Below, in pieces: positions 34,190 to 45,852 of a DNA stretch of 64,000 nucleotides. Both the position numbers and the translations under genes were made by a program. The notes under the pieces were generated by a model that was not told where the DNA came from, did no database searches, and worked only from the letters and a program-made list of their open reading frames with translations. The stretch's first letter is position 1. Every line of letters begins with the position of its first letter. The stretch spans positions 301,137-365,136 of the forward strand of contig JAWPGT010000024.1 of assembly GCA_034638255.1 (NCBI GenBank), given 5' to 3'. The DNA comes from Coprinus comatus (lineage: Eukaryota; Basidiomycota; Agaricomycetes; Agaricales; Agaricaceae).

Positions 34190-37100
34190 TTATGTTGGGA
34201 CCATATTATTTGAGCACTTGGCAGTGCTATATGTGGGATTAGAAAACTCCAACCCATAATAGTTATCATGGAAGTATTCAAACTTTATGCGTCCTAGATT
34301 CTTTGTGAGAAGATCAGCAGGGTTCTCAGTGCCTGGGATAAAATAGAGCTGAACCTTCTTTTCATCAATTACTTGACGAATGAAGTGGAAGATGATGTCT
34401 ATGTGTTTTGATCTCTTCTCGACGGCAGGATTTTGCGCGATGAAGAGAGAGCCCATATTGTCTCCACAAATATCCATTGGTTCATTGTTATGTAAACCAA
34501 GTTCAGTCATTAGGCTTCTGATCCAGATGGACTGACAACTACAATCGGAAATAGCCATGTACTCAGCCTCTGTGGACGATAACGCAATAGTCTTCTGTGA
34601 TCGACTGACCCAGGCTACTGGACAGGATGCAACAGTGGACAGATAACCAGTTTGGGATCTTCAAGTAGAAGGATCACTAGCCCAATCAGAATCACTATAT
34701 GCAATAAAGCCTTCATTACCAGCACCATTAAGCGTCATTCAATATTCTTGAGTCACTAGTAGGTATCTGCAAATATAGAGAGCTCTACACAAGTGTTCTT
34801 CTGTAGGGTTATGAGAATGTTGACTTAGCTTAGTCACAGTGAACGAAATGTCCAGACGTGTGCCAATAGCAATGTACAACAGTGATCCGATCACCTGTTG
34901 GTACCTAGAACAGATGGAGGAGTTGATCGGCTTGTTGTTCGGAGCTGGATAGTACCCTTCTGGCAGCGGAGTTCGCGCCGGCTTGGTGTCACGGTCTGAG
35001 CCAGTGATTTTAAACCTTTCCAGGATCGTCTCTAAATAAGCACATTGATCAAGATAGATCTTTCGATTAGCTCGATCTCTCCTGATGCGCATACCGAGAA
35101 ATTCTTTGACTTCTCCAAGGTCGCGGCATTCCCACTTTTTCATGAACTCTCCTTTAAGCTTTTTAAGCAGGGCGGAGTCATTTCCCATAAAAAGTACATC
35201 ATCAACGTACACGACAGCAATGACAAACTTGCCATCTTTTCGACGATATATACAAATACCAGCATCGGATTCACATTGCTTGAAGCCTAGTTAGTTCATG
35301 GAAGATGCCATCTCCTTCCACCAGGCCAAGCCGGCTTGTTTAAGGCCGTACAATGCTCGTCGTAACCTCCACACCATGTGTTCTTTACCCTTAAGTTTAA
35401 AACCTTCAGGTTGATCCATGTAGATTTCCTCATCCAATTTGCCATAGAGATATGCTGTCTTTACATCGACAGACTCAATGTCCCAGTCTTCAAGGGCGGC
35501 TAACCCGAGCAGGATTCGAGCGGACTCATATCTAACTACTGGAGAGAATAGTTCGTCAAAATTGATGCCCTCGATTTGAGAAAATCCTTTAGCAACTAGT
35601 CTAGCACGTTTGCGACCATCACTCTTTTCATTAAAGACCCATCTATTTTTTACGGTTCTTCTTCCTTCTGGAAGTTTCACCAACTCGTAAACTTGTCGCT
35701 TTTTCAGTGCATCTAGTTCTTCAAGACAAGCTTTGTGCCAGTGTTTACGTTCCTCTGGATTCAATTTTACAAGATCACAGAATTGCTCAGGAACTGTATT
35801 TGAACTTGCTTTTGCCAATAAAAAGTTCATCAATTCTAACCCCCCTTCCTTAGTAATCCGTTGAATCTTACAATCTTCATATTCTTCCATTGTGTCAGGA
35901 TGTTGTTCCCTTGCATATTGCCGTGAAGCATCCTTGTGTTGTCTGTGTATTTCATTGCAACGTTCTCGGACTTCTTTGGGCAAAATGGGATGTGGATCTA
36001 CTTTTGGGCAATCTCGTTGATTGCGGATTCTAAAATCAGTTCCACAGAGACGAACTCTCCCCTGGGGTGGTAGAGGTTCATTGTGATTGTAATCTCGTAG
36101 GATTTCAGATGGATGTGTTCTCTCCCCATAAATGTTACCTTCTCTAAATGGAACAAACTTTTCTCTGCCAGAACGGCAAGGTAAAGGTTCAACTGGTCTA
36201 GTTAAGTGTTCAGGTCGTTCAGGTGATGGAGAAATGGGACAGGTGGAGTCAGTCCTAGGAGCAGGGCTCAGACTAGGTTGACGAATTGGTGATCCTGGAT
36301 CAGTGTAAGATAACGCGTCATCATCATCTTCATCAGATACTTCCTCAACTGTTGGTTTCCTGGGAGCAGGTTTACTCGGACTGGGAACAGGAGGTTTTTG
36401 AGAAGTAGATGGTCCAGGGATCGGACCTTGCGGTCTAGGCATGGGTGTTCTATCACTGTCATCTTGTTGAGATGTGTCCATAGGATCATCAGGATAAAGA
36501 TCAGGTGTAGTATCCTCGTCATCTTCATCAGACGCCGGAGGAGGAGGATTTATTTTGGGGTTTTTAGAAGAACCGGAGTCCTTACGATTTTCGTGATCCG
36601 GCTTGCATTTGGGATACCAGCCCTCGTCGAAAATAGCTGTTTTCGCAGTATAAATAACATTTCCTTTTTGGTGTCGCATAAACGTAAAGTTAGCGCCAGC
36701 ATAACCAAGGAAGATCATTAATTCAGATCTGGGAGATAATTTGTCATCCCTTGATTCCTTTGGAATGAAAATGTAGGCTGCACAGCCAAACACGTGAAGC
36801 TCAGATAAATCTGGCTTTTTCCCTGTTACCATTTCCATGGGAGTTTTCCATTCAAGATGTTTGATGGGAGTTCGATTATAACAATGAACTGCTGTGTTAA
36901 GGGCAAATTCCCACCAAGAATCTGGTAAGCATGCAGTAAGTCACATGGCCTGTGCTTTTTCCTGAAGTGTGCGGTTCAGTCTTTCTGCTCTACCGTTCTG
37001 CTGGTGTATATGTGGTGCAGACATCTTGTGAACTATCCCTTTTGAGTGAAGGAATTCCTCAAATTTCTTAGAGACATACTCTCTGCCATTGTCGGTCCGG

Positions 37101-38197
37101 ATACGCTTAATCGTGTTACTGAATTGTTTTTCCTCAAAGGCACAGAATCTTTCAAGTGCCATCAAGGCATCAGATTTGGCTTGTAGGAGGAGGATCCAGG
37201 CGTGGCTTGAATAGTCATCATAGAACGTCATTGCCCACTTGTACTTGTGATACGAGGCAACGGGGAATTCTAGAAGATCACTATGGATCAATTCTAAAAA
37301 TGACTTCGCTTGTGTTGAAGAAGGACAATGTGCATCATCAGACATTTTGCCATGAGCACAACCATCACATACTTGACCGGAGATAGGAATATCAAACTCA
37401 GGTACTTTCTCTGAGTGTTTTGGGAGTTGTTGCAATACTTCCTTTCCAGGATGCACCAATCGATGGTGCCAAAGATCATAAACAGAAAGCTTCGATGTGC
37501 AATATGATAGCACCTGGTTTGCAGTATAGTGACGCACCATCCTAGTGTGAACATGATGGAGGGCATCTTCCATAACTTTAAATGTTGTGATGCGTGATGC
37601 ATGCATGAATAATTTTCCATTTGAACGAAATATGTTGGTTCGCTTTAAGTTAGACTCACTCCTCATTCCTTGCAGCCATAAGGCGCCAGGTGAAATGATT
37701 CTAGTGGAGAGAGACTCTAGATAATAGACCAGGTATAGTGGAGTCGTTCTAATAACTCTGTCTACGTTGTGTTGAAAGAGAATTTTCCCACGACCTTTTA
37801 TGGTTATGAGTTTATTGCTGGCATCTCTAACACCACCAAATTCTCCTTCCTCTAACTCGATAAAGTCAGCTATATGCAGTGTGCAATTAAAGCTAGCGCC
37901 TGAATCGAGGAGCCAAACTGCAGACTCTCTAGCATAATTAGGTTTCTCTTTATCTTCACAAAAATTGCATAAGCATTCAAGAGGTTTCGATGGTTCATCA
38001 CCATTTTTAGGATCTTTTAAGTATTTCGTCGGTAAGACAAAATGATCACAAGTTGAAATGGGAGAAGGAGTCATATTCGAAACAGAAACGGGAGTACAAA
38101 CAGTAGTAGATGTAATAAGAGAACTATCAATAGTCCGACAATAGTCCAGCAGTCCATTATGGCGCACTAGAACATGGGGTCTGATGGAGTGATTGGT
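34190..38197 (-). pseudogene. pol: copia pol: protease, integrase, RT, RNase H
   Basis: Protease active site WLLDSGASFNCT. Integrase: zinc finger HHRLVHPGKEVLQ..CDGCAHGK, then a DDE core with Asp in LIHSDLLEF, Asp in RTDNGREYVS and Glu in GRAERLNRTLQ. RT: LVAKGFSQIEGINF, TAYLYGKLDEEIYM and YVDDVLFMG. RNase H: AYSDSDWASD, SSTEAEYMA, ADLLTK. All parts share one frame. Stops are at 36941-36943 (TGA), 35291-35293 (TAA), 34739-34741 (TGA) and 34661-34663 (TGA). The last sits in ST-stop-RSQTGYL, where Arg is strongly conserved; the 36941 stop lies in AM-stop-LTACLPDSWWEFA, where Arg is usual. Confidence 0.92.
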
Positions 38198-39712
38198 TCA
38201 TCTCCCCAACCTTGCTGGGTTGGGGCATCTCTGTAAGTTCCATTTAGTTAAGAAGAATTCTTGAGAGAAGAAAGGAACGTACTCATTGTACCAACCATCA
38301 TCGACCTCGTAATCACCATCAGCTTCGTAGTCCGGATCATTCATGTAGGCATCAGCCTCGGAGATCGCTTCGGGGACATTGGAAGGTGGGACATATGAAG
38401 GAGACTCAGATCTGCACATGGGGGACCCAGGTGTAGAAACCGAAGACGAATCAACTTCCTCTTCAGGAAGGATGTGTGACACCATTGCATCAAGCGATGG
38501 TGGAGGTGATGGGGGACAAGGTTCAACCAAGCTGAAGCCAAGGCGAGCACCCATCTTCTCGAAGACCTCTGTCTTCTTTTTCTGATACCGGGTATGACCG
38601 ACCAGGTGTCCAACAGGGGGAAGAAGAGTAGCACGAGGAGCAGCAGGCTCGACACCGTGTACCACAACTTCATCTGCAGCCTTTTTCAAGGCTACTGCCC
38701 TGAGGCAGGGATCAGTTGTCTTCATCCTCTCAATGAGAGAACGAGTGGAAGGAGTAGTGTTAGTGGGAGTCGTAAAAGACTCCAGAACAGCAGGAGACAG
38801 AATCATGTTGACATTACCATCTTCTCCTTCGGCCTTGTTTGCCTTGTTGCCTCCACATTTTCTGTGTCGATGCTTCTTCTTTTTATCCTTATCCCCCCCA
38901 GAAGCATCACTGCCAGAACTGGAGTTCTGGTTTTGGTTCTGATTAGAACCGGATGCTTTCTGTTGTTGTTGGGGCTGCTGTGGAGCACCACCAGAGGGTT
39001 TAGAATAGGGCTTCGCACCCTTGTAGTTTTTAATGCCGGTAGAAGCGGCACGAGAAGCAGAAGCAGCTCCACGGGAATCACGCCAAGCACCCATGATTGC
39101 ATCAGAGACGATTTGGACCGTTAGGGTCGAAAGGGAATTACCATATTGGACAAGCAGGGCAGCACAAGTAGCACTCCATTGTGGAGGAATGCGTGTCATC
39201 AACATGAGAGCCCGAAGGATCTCAGGAACATTGATGGGGGGCGAGGCTTGCTGTAACTGCGTGAAGTAGTTCCTAAAGGCAGAGATCTCCTTAGAGGGAT
39301 CATTCACACCAGATAGTTGGAACGAATCTGCAGAAGCATACAGCTCATAGGCTGCACCTGCCAAAAATGTGCTGTACATACATCTTAGGTGGTTCCATAA
39401 ACCATCAGAGGTAGTCTGTCCATGCCAAAGCATTTCATCACTCAATCAGGAATTTAATATCCCAAGAGCAAAAGACTTGCAATTATCAAACTTTCGAATT
39501 TCATTGACTTTCGTGGGGGGTACCATAGTGGTGGTGCCGACTGCAGGTGAACCACCGACAGCTGCAGGCCTTGTGGCGCTGCCGTCGATCATATGTGCAA
39601 TGCACCATCCATCCATGTGGATCATGTTAGCAATAGATATTATCCGCGCTTCCCAAATTTGGTAATTCGCAGTGCCTGTGAGAACTGGGATCAAAGGGAT
39701 CAAAGAGGCCAT
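38198..39712 (-). pseudogene. gag: copia gag
   Basis: Two open parts in one frame, 39712-39449 (MASLIPLIPVLTGTANYQIWEARI) and 39445-38201, separated by a TGA at 39446-39448 in LGILNS-stop-LSDEMLWHGQ. The helical region matches copia gag (LWNHLRCMYSTFLAGAAYEL). A Lys/Arg/His-rich stretch (KKKKHRHRKC) stands where a CCHC knuckle is often found, and no full knuckle is seen. The gag end is a TGA (38198-38200) and pol continues in the same frame, so it may be either a natural readthrough stop or another CGA-to-TGA change. Confidence 0.85.
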
Positions 39713-39980
39713 GAGTAATGTTCATAGGTAGTGGTCTACAACAAAACATGTGTCAGAACTCGGAACTAAAGCAGCATTACTGCGCCTATGTTCTACTAAG
39801 TTACAAGCTGCCCATCTAACCAAGTATGGTAAGGGTATGCATAGAGAACACTGGTGGGTCAATCGTCTCAAGTGAGCAGAACTCGGACTTCCCTCACAGG
39901 TGAATCCAGCTTCACCCTCGAGCTCAGTGCTGCACAATGAGTAGTACTCATCAAGTGCGCGTCGTGAGTCATACAGGCTA

Positions 39981-39996
39981 ACCAGGGCCCATAACC
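39981..39996 (-). other. primer-binding site matching the anticodon arm of initiator tRNA-Met
   Basis: Directly inside the 5' LTR the minus strand reads GGTTATGGGCCCTGGT. GGTTATGGGCCC is the complement of the eukaryotic initiator tRNA-Met anticodon region GGGCCCAUAACC, as in Drosophila copia, which is primed by a 5' half of that tRNA. Confidence 0.7.
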
Positions 39997-40216
39997 TGTT
40001 AAAACAATAGTGTAGTGTGTGTTGCATGGGTAGGTACGACTAACACTTACTGAGGGTGAGGTGGTTGTTGCAGTAAGAGGAACTGAAGTATATAATGCGT
40101 CTAATACAAAGTTTATATACTACTCTACGTTGGTCCGTGCGAGAACATATTGAGTCATATGTTCATCAGCATAATGCCATTGAGAATGTCATTGTAGAAC
40201 TAATAATAGTTCAACA
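39997..40216 (-). repeat. 5' LTR of the copia element
   Basis: 220 bases; plus strand starts TGTTAAAACA and ends TTCAACA. Confidence 0.9.
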
Positions 40217-41660
40217 TCATGTATATGAGCCTTCTTTCTAGGTTGTACAAAATTGAGATCAGTAACTATATGCGCATATGTATATTGAGATACTCACCTC
40301 CAGAACGCTCCCTCTGAGCGACACATGGATCGGGTGTAGGGGTAGTTAAAGAAGAGTGTGGTGAAATCGACCGGGTACAGCTTTTTGAATTGGCCATCAT
40401 TAAAATAAGAGAAAAGGCAGCAAAAAGAAGAAATCAAGTGCTGATAAAGTAGGAGAGCGATAACGATGCGAAAGTAGACGTTATAAACATTGTAGGCAAA
40501 AGACGTTCAAAAATGCGGTGGCGCTTTGAATGCAAAGTGCAAGAAAGCGAAGTAGTGACACAGACTGAAAGCCTGATAGAATATAATAATAATAATAATG
40601 AAACGAGAGCTTGCAAGGAAAGCTAATGATGCGAGACACAGTGTTGACAAAAAAGTGTTCAAAGGGATGCCAAATGGCTTTTAGGGGAAAGAGGAAAAGT
40701 GACTATATGTGCTCGAAAAGCAACGAGGACGACGGGGAGGACAAGCCTTGACGAGTAGCGGAGTAGAGGATAGCGTAGAAGGGTAGAAGGAGTGCAGCTG
40801 CACAGAGAGAGTAAGAGATGCTAGTGGTTAAGAAGAAAGAGAGACAAGGAGGGTCTGGCGTAGTTGAAGGATCTGCGTTGTGATCTGTTTATGAACAACT
40901 GGTTGGCCGAGGATGGAGAAGCGGAGTCTGCGACAAGACAGCTGACAGCAGCGAAGACTCTCCTCTGTCAAAACAACCACAGACTCTTTATTTGCCCCAG
41001 TGCCTGCCTTAGTGTGTGTGTTAATACGCCGGGGCTAGCTTTGAGAGACCGTGTTTATGGGCCTGAACAGCACGGGGTTATCACTGGCACAACACAATGG
41101 GCAGTGCAGAAAAGTGCCTGAGGAGCACAGGCAGGACCAGTTCCAATTGTGCAGAAGACTGATGTAGTTGACAAGAAGCTGATCGTCATGTATATGAGCC
41201 TTCTTTCTAGGTTGTAGACTGGTGGAAACACCTAATCAAGTGCTCGTTCACAAGAAATCTTTTTCGCAGCTGTTTCTACAGCCCAATAATGAAAAACAAT
41301 TTCCCCTTTGAGCTTGGTTCATTTTTTCGGTTAGATATGTATGCATTGCAACAACACAAATAGTGGGCTGATCGAAATCCTTCACGGTTCAGAGAATGGC
41401 GTGAATTTGGCTCCTGCCACATCACACAGGCATGATAGGAGCCCCATAATACAGTCCAGCAGCAAAGACAGACACCACTATGCACGAGAGATGCCAGGAC
41501 TTGAAAGCAGAGAGTGTAGTTGTATGTTCAGAAAGAACGCAGGACACTGGAAAATGCTGAATGAGTCTAGTTTCTTCTCGTCTCTCAAGCAAGCTTCCCC
41601 ACACTCGTTGTAGGCCCTTCCTCTCTTCTGCCCAGCAGCTACTTATACTCATTCCAGAAA
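40217..41660. other. gene-free stretch flanked by a 31-base direct repeat
   Basis: TCATGTATATGAGCCTTCTT and the following 11 bases occur at 40217-40247 and again at 41186-41216. Between them I find only short frames without domains. The sequence is purine-rich near 40380-40860. Confidence 0.5.
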
Positions 41661-41890
41661 ATGGTTGCATTCGCTGCCCTTGCCTTTGCTGACTCCCTCA
41701 CTGGTTTCGCCTCCCCCAACCTCACAGTCACAAAGCCTACCTCAAGTGTTTGGTGGGGTGAGTTGGAACAGTTGTTGTTCACGACAACGAACTCTCCTGG
41801 TCCTGTCAGGATAGCACACACGACACCTTCACCATCTTGTATGTCATTGAATTTCTATTACTCTTTTCACCCTCAACTCCAGCAATGTAT
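41661..41890 (+). pseudogene. fragment of a secreted Kre9/KNH-like protein gene
   Basis: A short reading from the ATG at 41661 begins with a hydrophobic signal-like stretch (MVAFAALAFADSLTG), then LTVTKPTSSVWW..LEQLLFTTTNSPGPVRI. The pattern x-VT-P-x-S-x-WW and TxNSP resembles the N-terminal Ig-like domain of Kre9/KNH-type wall proteins. After about 60 residues it meets an intron-like GTATGT and is lost before the FAS2 fragment. Weak call. Confidence 0.35.
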
Positions 41891-42007
41891 GTGATTCCAA
41901 AAACCTCTTCTAACATTGTTTGACCCTATTCCATGGATGTTTACATGTCTTGGACAATTCTCGATCCCCCCCCCCCCCCCCCCCCTTCCCCCCATTTACA
42001 CATCATT

Positions 42008-42548
42008 GACAATTCTTGATCCCCCTTTTAAGACCGTTGAGTACTATCAATCCATCTTCCAGTCCGTTGGCAGTCGAGGATCAGCCCTCACTGTTGTTCC
42101 ATTCAACCAAGCTTCCAAGCAAGACATCGAGGCTCTCACTGATTATATCTACAAACACTCGAACATGGATCTTGACTACATTATCCCTTGGATGTGTCAA
42201 GAACAAGAAGGCAAGCAGGCACATTATCACCCCCCCCACTCAAGTTATCCTCCCCCTCTCCCCTAACTACAGTCTGTTCAGAAACAATGGTCTCTACTCT
42301 GAGTCTGAGATTTCTCTTGAGACTTTGTTCCAGAGGTGGGCTTCCGAAAGTTGGGGTGAATATCTATGCTTGGCTGGTGCAGTCATTGGGTATGCTTTTT
42401 CTACATGTAAATCTGCTCAATAAACTGACTCAATCTCTTCAGATGAACTCATGGCACTGGTCTTATGGGACCCACCAACATTTTCACACATGAACTCATA
42501 GGTTTCAGTGTCACAACTTTCTCCGCAAAGGAAATGGCATTCAATATC
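42008..42548 (+). pseudogene. fragment of fatty acid synthase alpha subunit (ketoreductase region)
   Basis: Three pieces in changing frames match the fungal FAS alpha ketoreductase region as I know it: VEYYQSIFQSVGSRGSALTV with VPFNQASKQDIEALTDYIY; then KNKKASRHIITPPTQVILPL and LYSESEISLETLFQRWASES with WGEYLCLAGAVIG; then THGTGLMGPTNI with TTFSAKEMAFNI. About 40 residues between IIPW and KNKKA are missing, and the frame shifts there. A GT..AG gap (42389-42442) lies before the last piece, whose first codon is TGA in place of conserved TGG. A 20-C run (41966-41985) lies just upstream. Non-functional remnant. Confidence 0.75.
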
Positions 42549-43269
42549 GTGTCATGATCAAAGCAGGGTTGGATGCTGTTGATATACGAGTTGCCATGTT
42601 TGCCAGTGATACTATCAAGTTTCCTCTGAAGAGCAGCAGTGTTGATTGTAAGAATAGATTGTAGATAAATGTGTTATTACAGATGCACATTGTTGTTTGT
42701 TGTATATTCTTTTTTCTCCTGAATATACATGTTTTAAATCATGGTTTCTCTCATGTATGAATGTCAATGGCTTGACTGCCGAATCACGTTGTGAGCGCCC
42801 ACATCAGCAAAACGCGCATCTCCTTGGCCAAGCTTAAACCTCCTTAAACCTCCTTGAAAACATTTCCAAGGATGACCAAGGATATATCAAGAATGTAAAA
42901 GAATTTTTATTCTCTCCTTGGAATTACTTAGTCATGCTTGACAAGTCGATTCCAAGCTATTCTAAGCAGGGGGTCCTGGTTAGTCACACTTAATTCTACT
43001 TAGTTTTACCTTATATCTACTTGTACTGCCTTCGAAAATACTTTCTCAAGCTTATAAATCAGGTATATCAGAATATATATATATAAAAAGCGAAATTTCA
43101 AGGACTCCTAGAGTGTCTCAAATGCATGTAAATGTATATCAACTGAATTATATTATCAGAAGGGAGACAGTAATGTACAAAAATACAAGAGTGATTGTAT
43201 ACAGCATAATAGTAGTGTATACTACAGTAATGTACCGAAATAAAGATAAAAAATTACAAGAATATATTC
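42549..43269. other. no gene seen
   Basis: AT-rich, with a short (AT)n run near 43072-43084. No frame with a domain. Confidence 0.4.
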
Positions 43270-44350
43270 ATAATAGGAGAACTTACTTGGGAGAATAAAG
43301 AACTGGACATTGCGATACGAGTATTGATCGGAACGTTACGTGGGTAGGTGCGTTCGAACGGCGCCGTCGAGACGGTTTGAACGATGCTAAGAACATAAGA
43401 TTCCGATAAGGATTGAGTATCGAAACAGGTGTTAGATTGAATAAGAACTTACCAGAAGATAGGTCACTACAACTCCAGCAGTCCTCCATAGTGTGTACAA
43501 ATCAGGGGTGGAACAGAGAATGTACGCGTGGTGTAAACGAGCCTGAAAGCATGTTATGGAGTGCAGGAGGGAGTGAGATATCAGTAAAATAACAGGATTG
43601 GTGTAAAAGTTAGAGAACATACTTTTCACCAATGAATACCCCACCATACCACACCGTACTACCCTCTATCGATTTGCCTTTTCGATGCGGTTCCAACGAG
43701 CCTAAGAACGTGGTGTATGGTGCGAAAATGACTGTGTTAGTAGTTGTAGAGTGAACAGTATACTCACAAGATAGACCTTAGAAGATAAGGTCACTACATA
43801 TCCACAACTTCTCCATATCGTTTACAAGTTGGAGATGTCATAGAGGTGGTACGCGTAGGTTAGACGAGCCTAAGAATGTGCCATGGAGTGCAGGAGGGAG
43901 TGAGAAATGAGTAAAATACTTCCCTTGAGACAGATAATGACTCACCAAGGAAGAAACCCCCCTTCGTGGGGTATACACCATACCACGTCATCACCTAACC
44001 CTTCTATCCTATAGTACACGTCGAGAAGGTTTTGGAGCGCCTAGAAACATTCCTGTATGTAGAAAAATGAGTGATACAGAAGAGAAACAGCAAGTAATGA
44101 CACACCAGCAGTAAAACTGATGTTATAGCATGGCTACTGCATCGGGACACGTGTATGTAGGCTTGTTCGAAGCGGAGTATTGAGGTTGTCCTGGAGAGCC
44201 TGAGAACGCGCCAATACGCAATTATATGAGCCCAATACATGGAAAATAGTCGAAATTGACATACCTTATAAGAATAATGAAAACCCCACCATATCACGCA
44301 TACATAGACTCATTCAATGCATAATGTCAAGACGGTTCCAACGAGCTCCA
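43270..44350 (-). repeat. tandem array of exon/intron-like modules (about 340-base period)
   Basis: On the minus strand two alternating block types recur about every 170 bases. Type B (43451-43541, 43768-43868): 5' GCTCGT..ACGCGTAC ..TATGGAG.. and AGTGACC.TATCTTCT. Type A (43627-43699, 43944-44040, 44266-44345): 5' CTCGTTGGAACC.. and TATGGTGGGG.. TTCATTG. Each block is followed by a splice-donor-like GTAAGT, GTGAGT or GTATGT and preceded by TTCTTAG or TTTCAG. Some blocks are open (ARLHHAYILCSTPDLYTLW), others have stops. It may be a decayed gene made of repeated exons. No domain is recognised. Confidence 0.45.
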
Positions 44351-45477
44351 ACGCGTAGAGTTTCATCAAGGAATGAGAGTGCAGTGGTGACATTACTCAG
44401 AGTCGGCAGTGAGTAGAAGTTGTGACCTTCGTGAGGTTGCATTGCTGATGCAACATGTCCTGTCACATGTGATGGTGAGAGTGATCATGTGACAGTCCGA
44501 TTTTGCAATTTTTCGTGAAGTCCAAATCTGGGAACATAAATGATGTGATTATTGATGCATCATCATGAAATAACAACACATCATTAATGACATCAACCAA
44601 ACAAATGAAACAAAAACAAAGTCAATAACACAAATTAACTTTGACTTTTTGTGACCTTAGAATAGTGCTTGGGAAACTTAAAAACTTGGTTGGAAATATT
44701 GACTACCTTAGAGTTACTTTGAAAATATATATCTAAGTATCAGTAAGTATCAGTAAGTATACTAAGCTACCCAAGCTATACTGAGTACTTACTAAGGACA
44801 TGCTGGAAATGCTGATGCATCTAGTAATCGGCCTGGTTTCAGATGATCTGGCAAGACCTGGTGACGTGGCATCAGACCCAGGGTCCTCAGGATCAGGGGC
44901 CATATATACCAGCCCAAGCACAAAAATGTTCTTTCTTATTTCCCCCCACCATCCCCCACCTTTTTCATCTCTGTATCCCCATTGTTCAACATCTGCTTCA
45001 TCATTCTCGAGATGGGGCTTATGTATTGATCACTTGCTTGCTGCTTTACAATTCTGTTGTCATCTTTAATCCTCTCGTCGTCGTCATGATCGTCTATGTA
45101 TAGCTGGTTCCCTCGTCATTGTCTATGATCAACATATGTTATTGGCCTTGTCTGTGTTGATCAACTTGTATTTATAGCATGTACTATAATAAGGTGAGTA
45201 CTATTTATAATGTAAAGTTACTTCTATTCTTGGTATTTTTATTTCAGTCTTCCTGTTTATTCTTCTACCTTGACGATGTCACACCAGAGGCAGCCCTGCA
45301 TCATAATCTTCATTCATGCTGAGGGCCCCAGCTATGAACATGATTGTGTGTGGTACTGGTGTTACCTTTCTTTGAAAGGTCTTCGTTACATAGGGGCACA
45401 TGTTGACTTGCCGCTTGTTTCAGAAACGTAGAGCTGGCGTTGATATTGTTGTTCTTATGCTGTTCCATCCTAATGTG
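44351..45477. other. no protein gene seen; possible leader of the hairpin array
   Basis: A TATA-like CATATATACC near 44900-44909 on the plus strand precedes CT-rich sequence. A perfect 7-bp hairpin ACCTTTC-TTT-GAAAGGT lies at 45364-45380. No domain-bearing frame. Confidence 0.3.
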
Positions 45478-45852
45478 CCTGGAGGTTTTGTACTTCCAGG
45501 GTTCCTCTTGTTCGCAGGAGGAGGGGTGGGTGTGGGTTAGTGCTTCATGACTTCGTGTTGTGAAGGTTTCTCTTGTTTGCAGGAGAAGGATGGTCCTTGA
45601 GTTGTCCCTGTATTATTATTATCATCATCAATGTGCCTGGAGGTTTTGTACTTCCAGGGTTCTTCCTGTTTGCAGGAAGAGATGGTGTGTTCTCTTTTCA
45701 ATAACCATTTATGTGCTTGGAGGTTTTGTACTTCCAAGATACCCCTTCTTCGGAGGAGGTAGGTGGTTGTTCTGGGTCTGGGGGCTATCTATTGTCCACT
45801 CTGATGTGCCTTGAGACTTCATGTTTCAAGGGTTCTCTTGTTCGCAAGGGAG
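45478..45852 (+). ncRNA. five tandem two-hairpin modules, probable structured RNA
   Basis: Stem 1 is 9 bp with a 5-base loop, always 23 bases long, at 45478-45500, 45543-45565, 45636-45658, 45716-45738 and 45809-45831; e.g. CCTGGAGGT/ACTTCCAGG, CTTCATGAC/GTTGTGAAG, CTTGGAGGT/ACTTCCAAG, CCTTGAGAC/GTTTCAAGG. One to three bases later stem 2 is 7-8 bp with a TTCG or TTTG loop, at 45504-45521, 45568-45587, 45661-45680, 45741-45760 and 45833-45852; e.g. CCTCTTG/CAGGAGG, TCTTCCTG/CAGGAAGA. Bases differ between copies while pairing is kept. Imperfect pairs are nearly all G-T, which are G-U pairs only on the plus strand; one C-A mismatch occurs in copy 4. All but copy 2 are preceded by ATGTG. I know no family that fits. 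Confidence 0.65.

Larger units (their letters stand above)
33937..40216 (-). mobile_element. Ty1/copia retrotransposon, decayed
   Basis: LTRs at 33937-34153 and 39997-40216 have TG..CA ends and are about 90% alike by eye. Between them one minus-strand frame encodes gag, protease, integrase, RT and RNase H in the copia order (integrase before RT), broken only by stop codons. The five bases outside each LTR (GTGAC and TCATG) do not match, so no target duplication is seen. The element is older than the chromovirus at the left edge. Confidence 0.92.
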
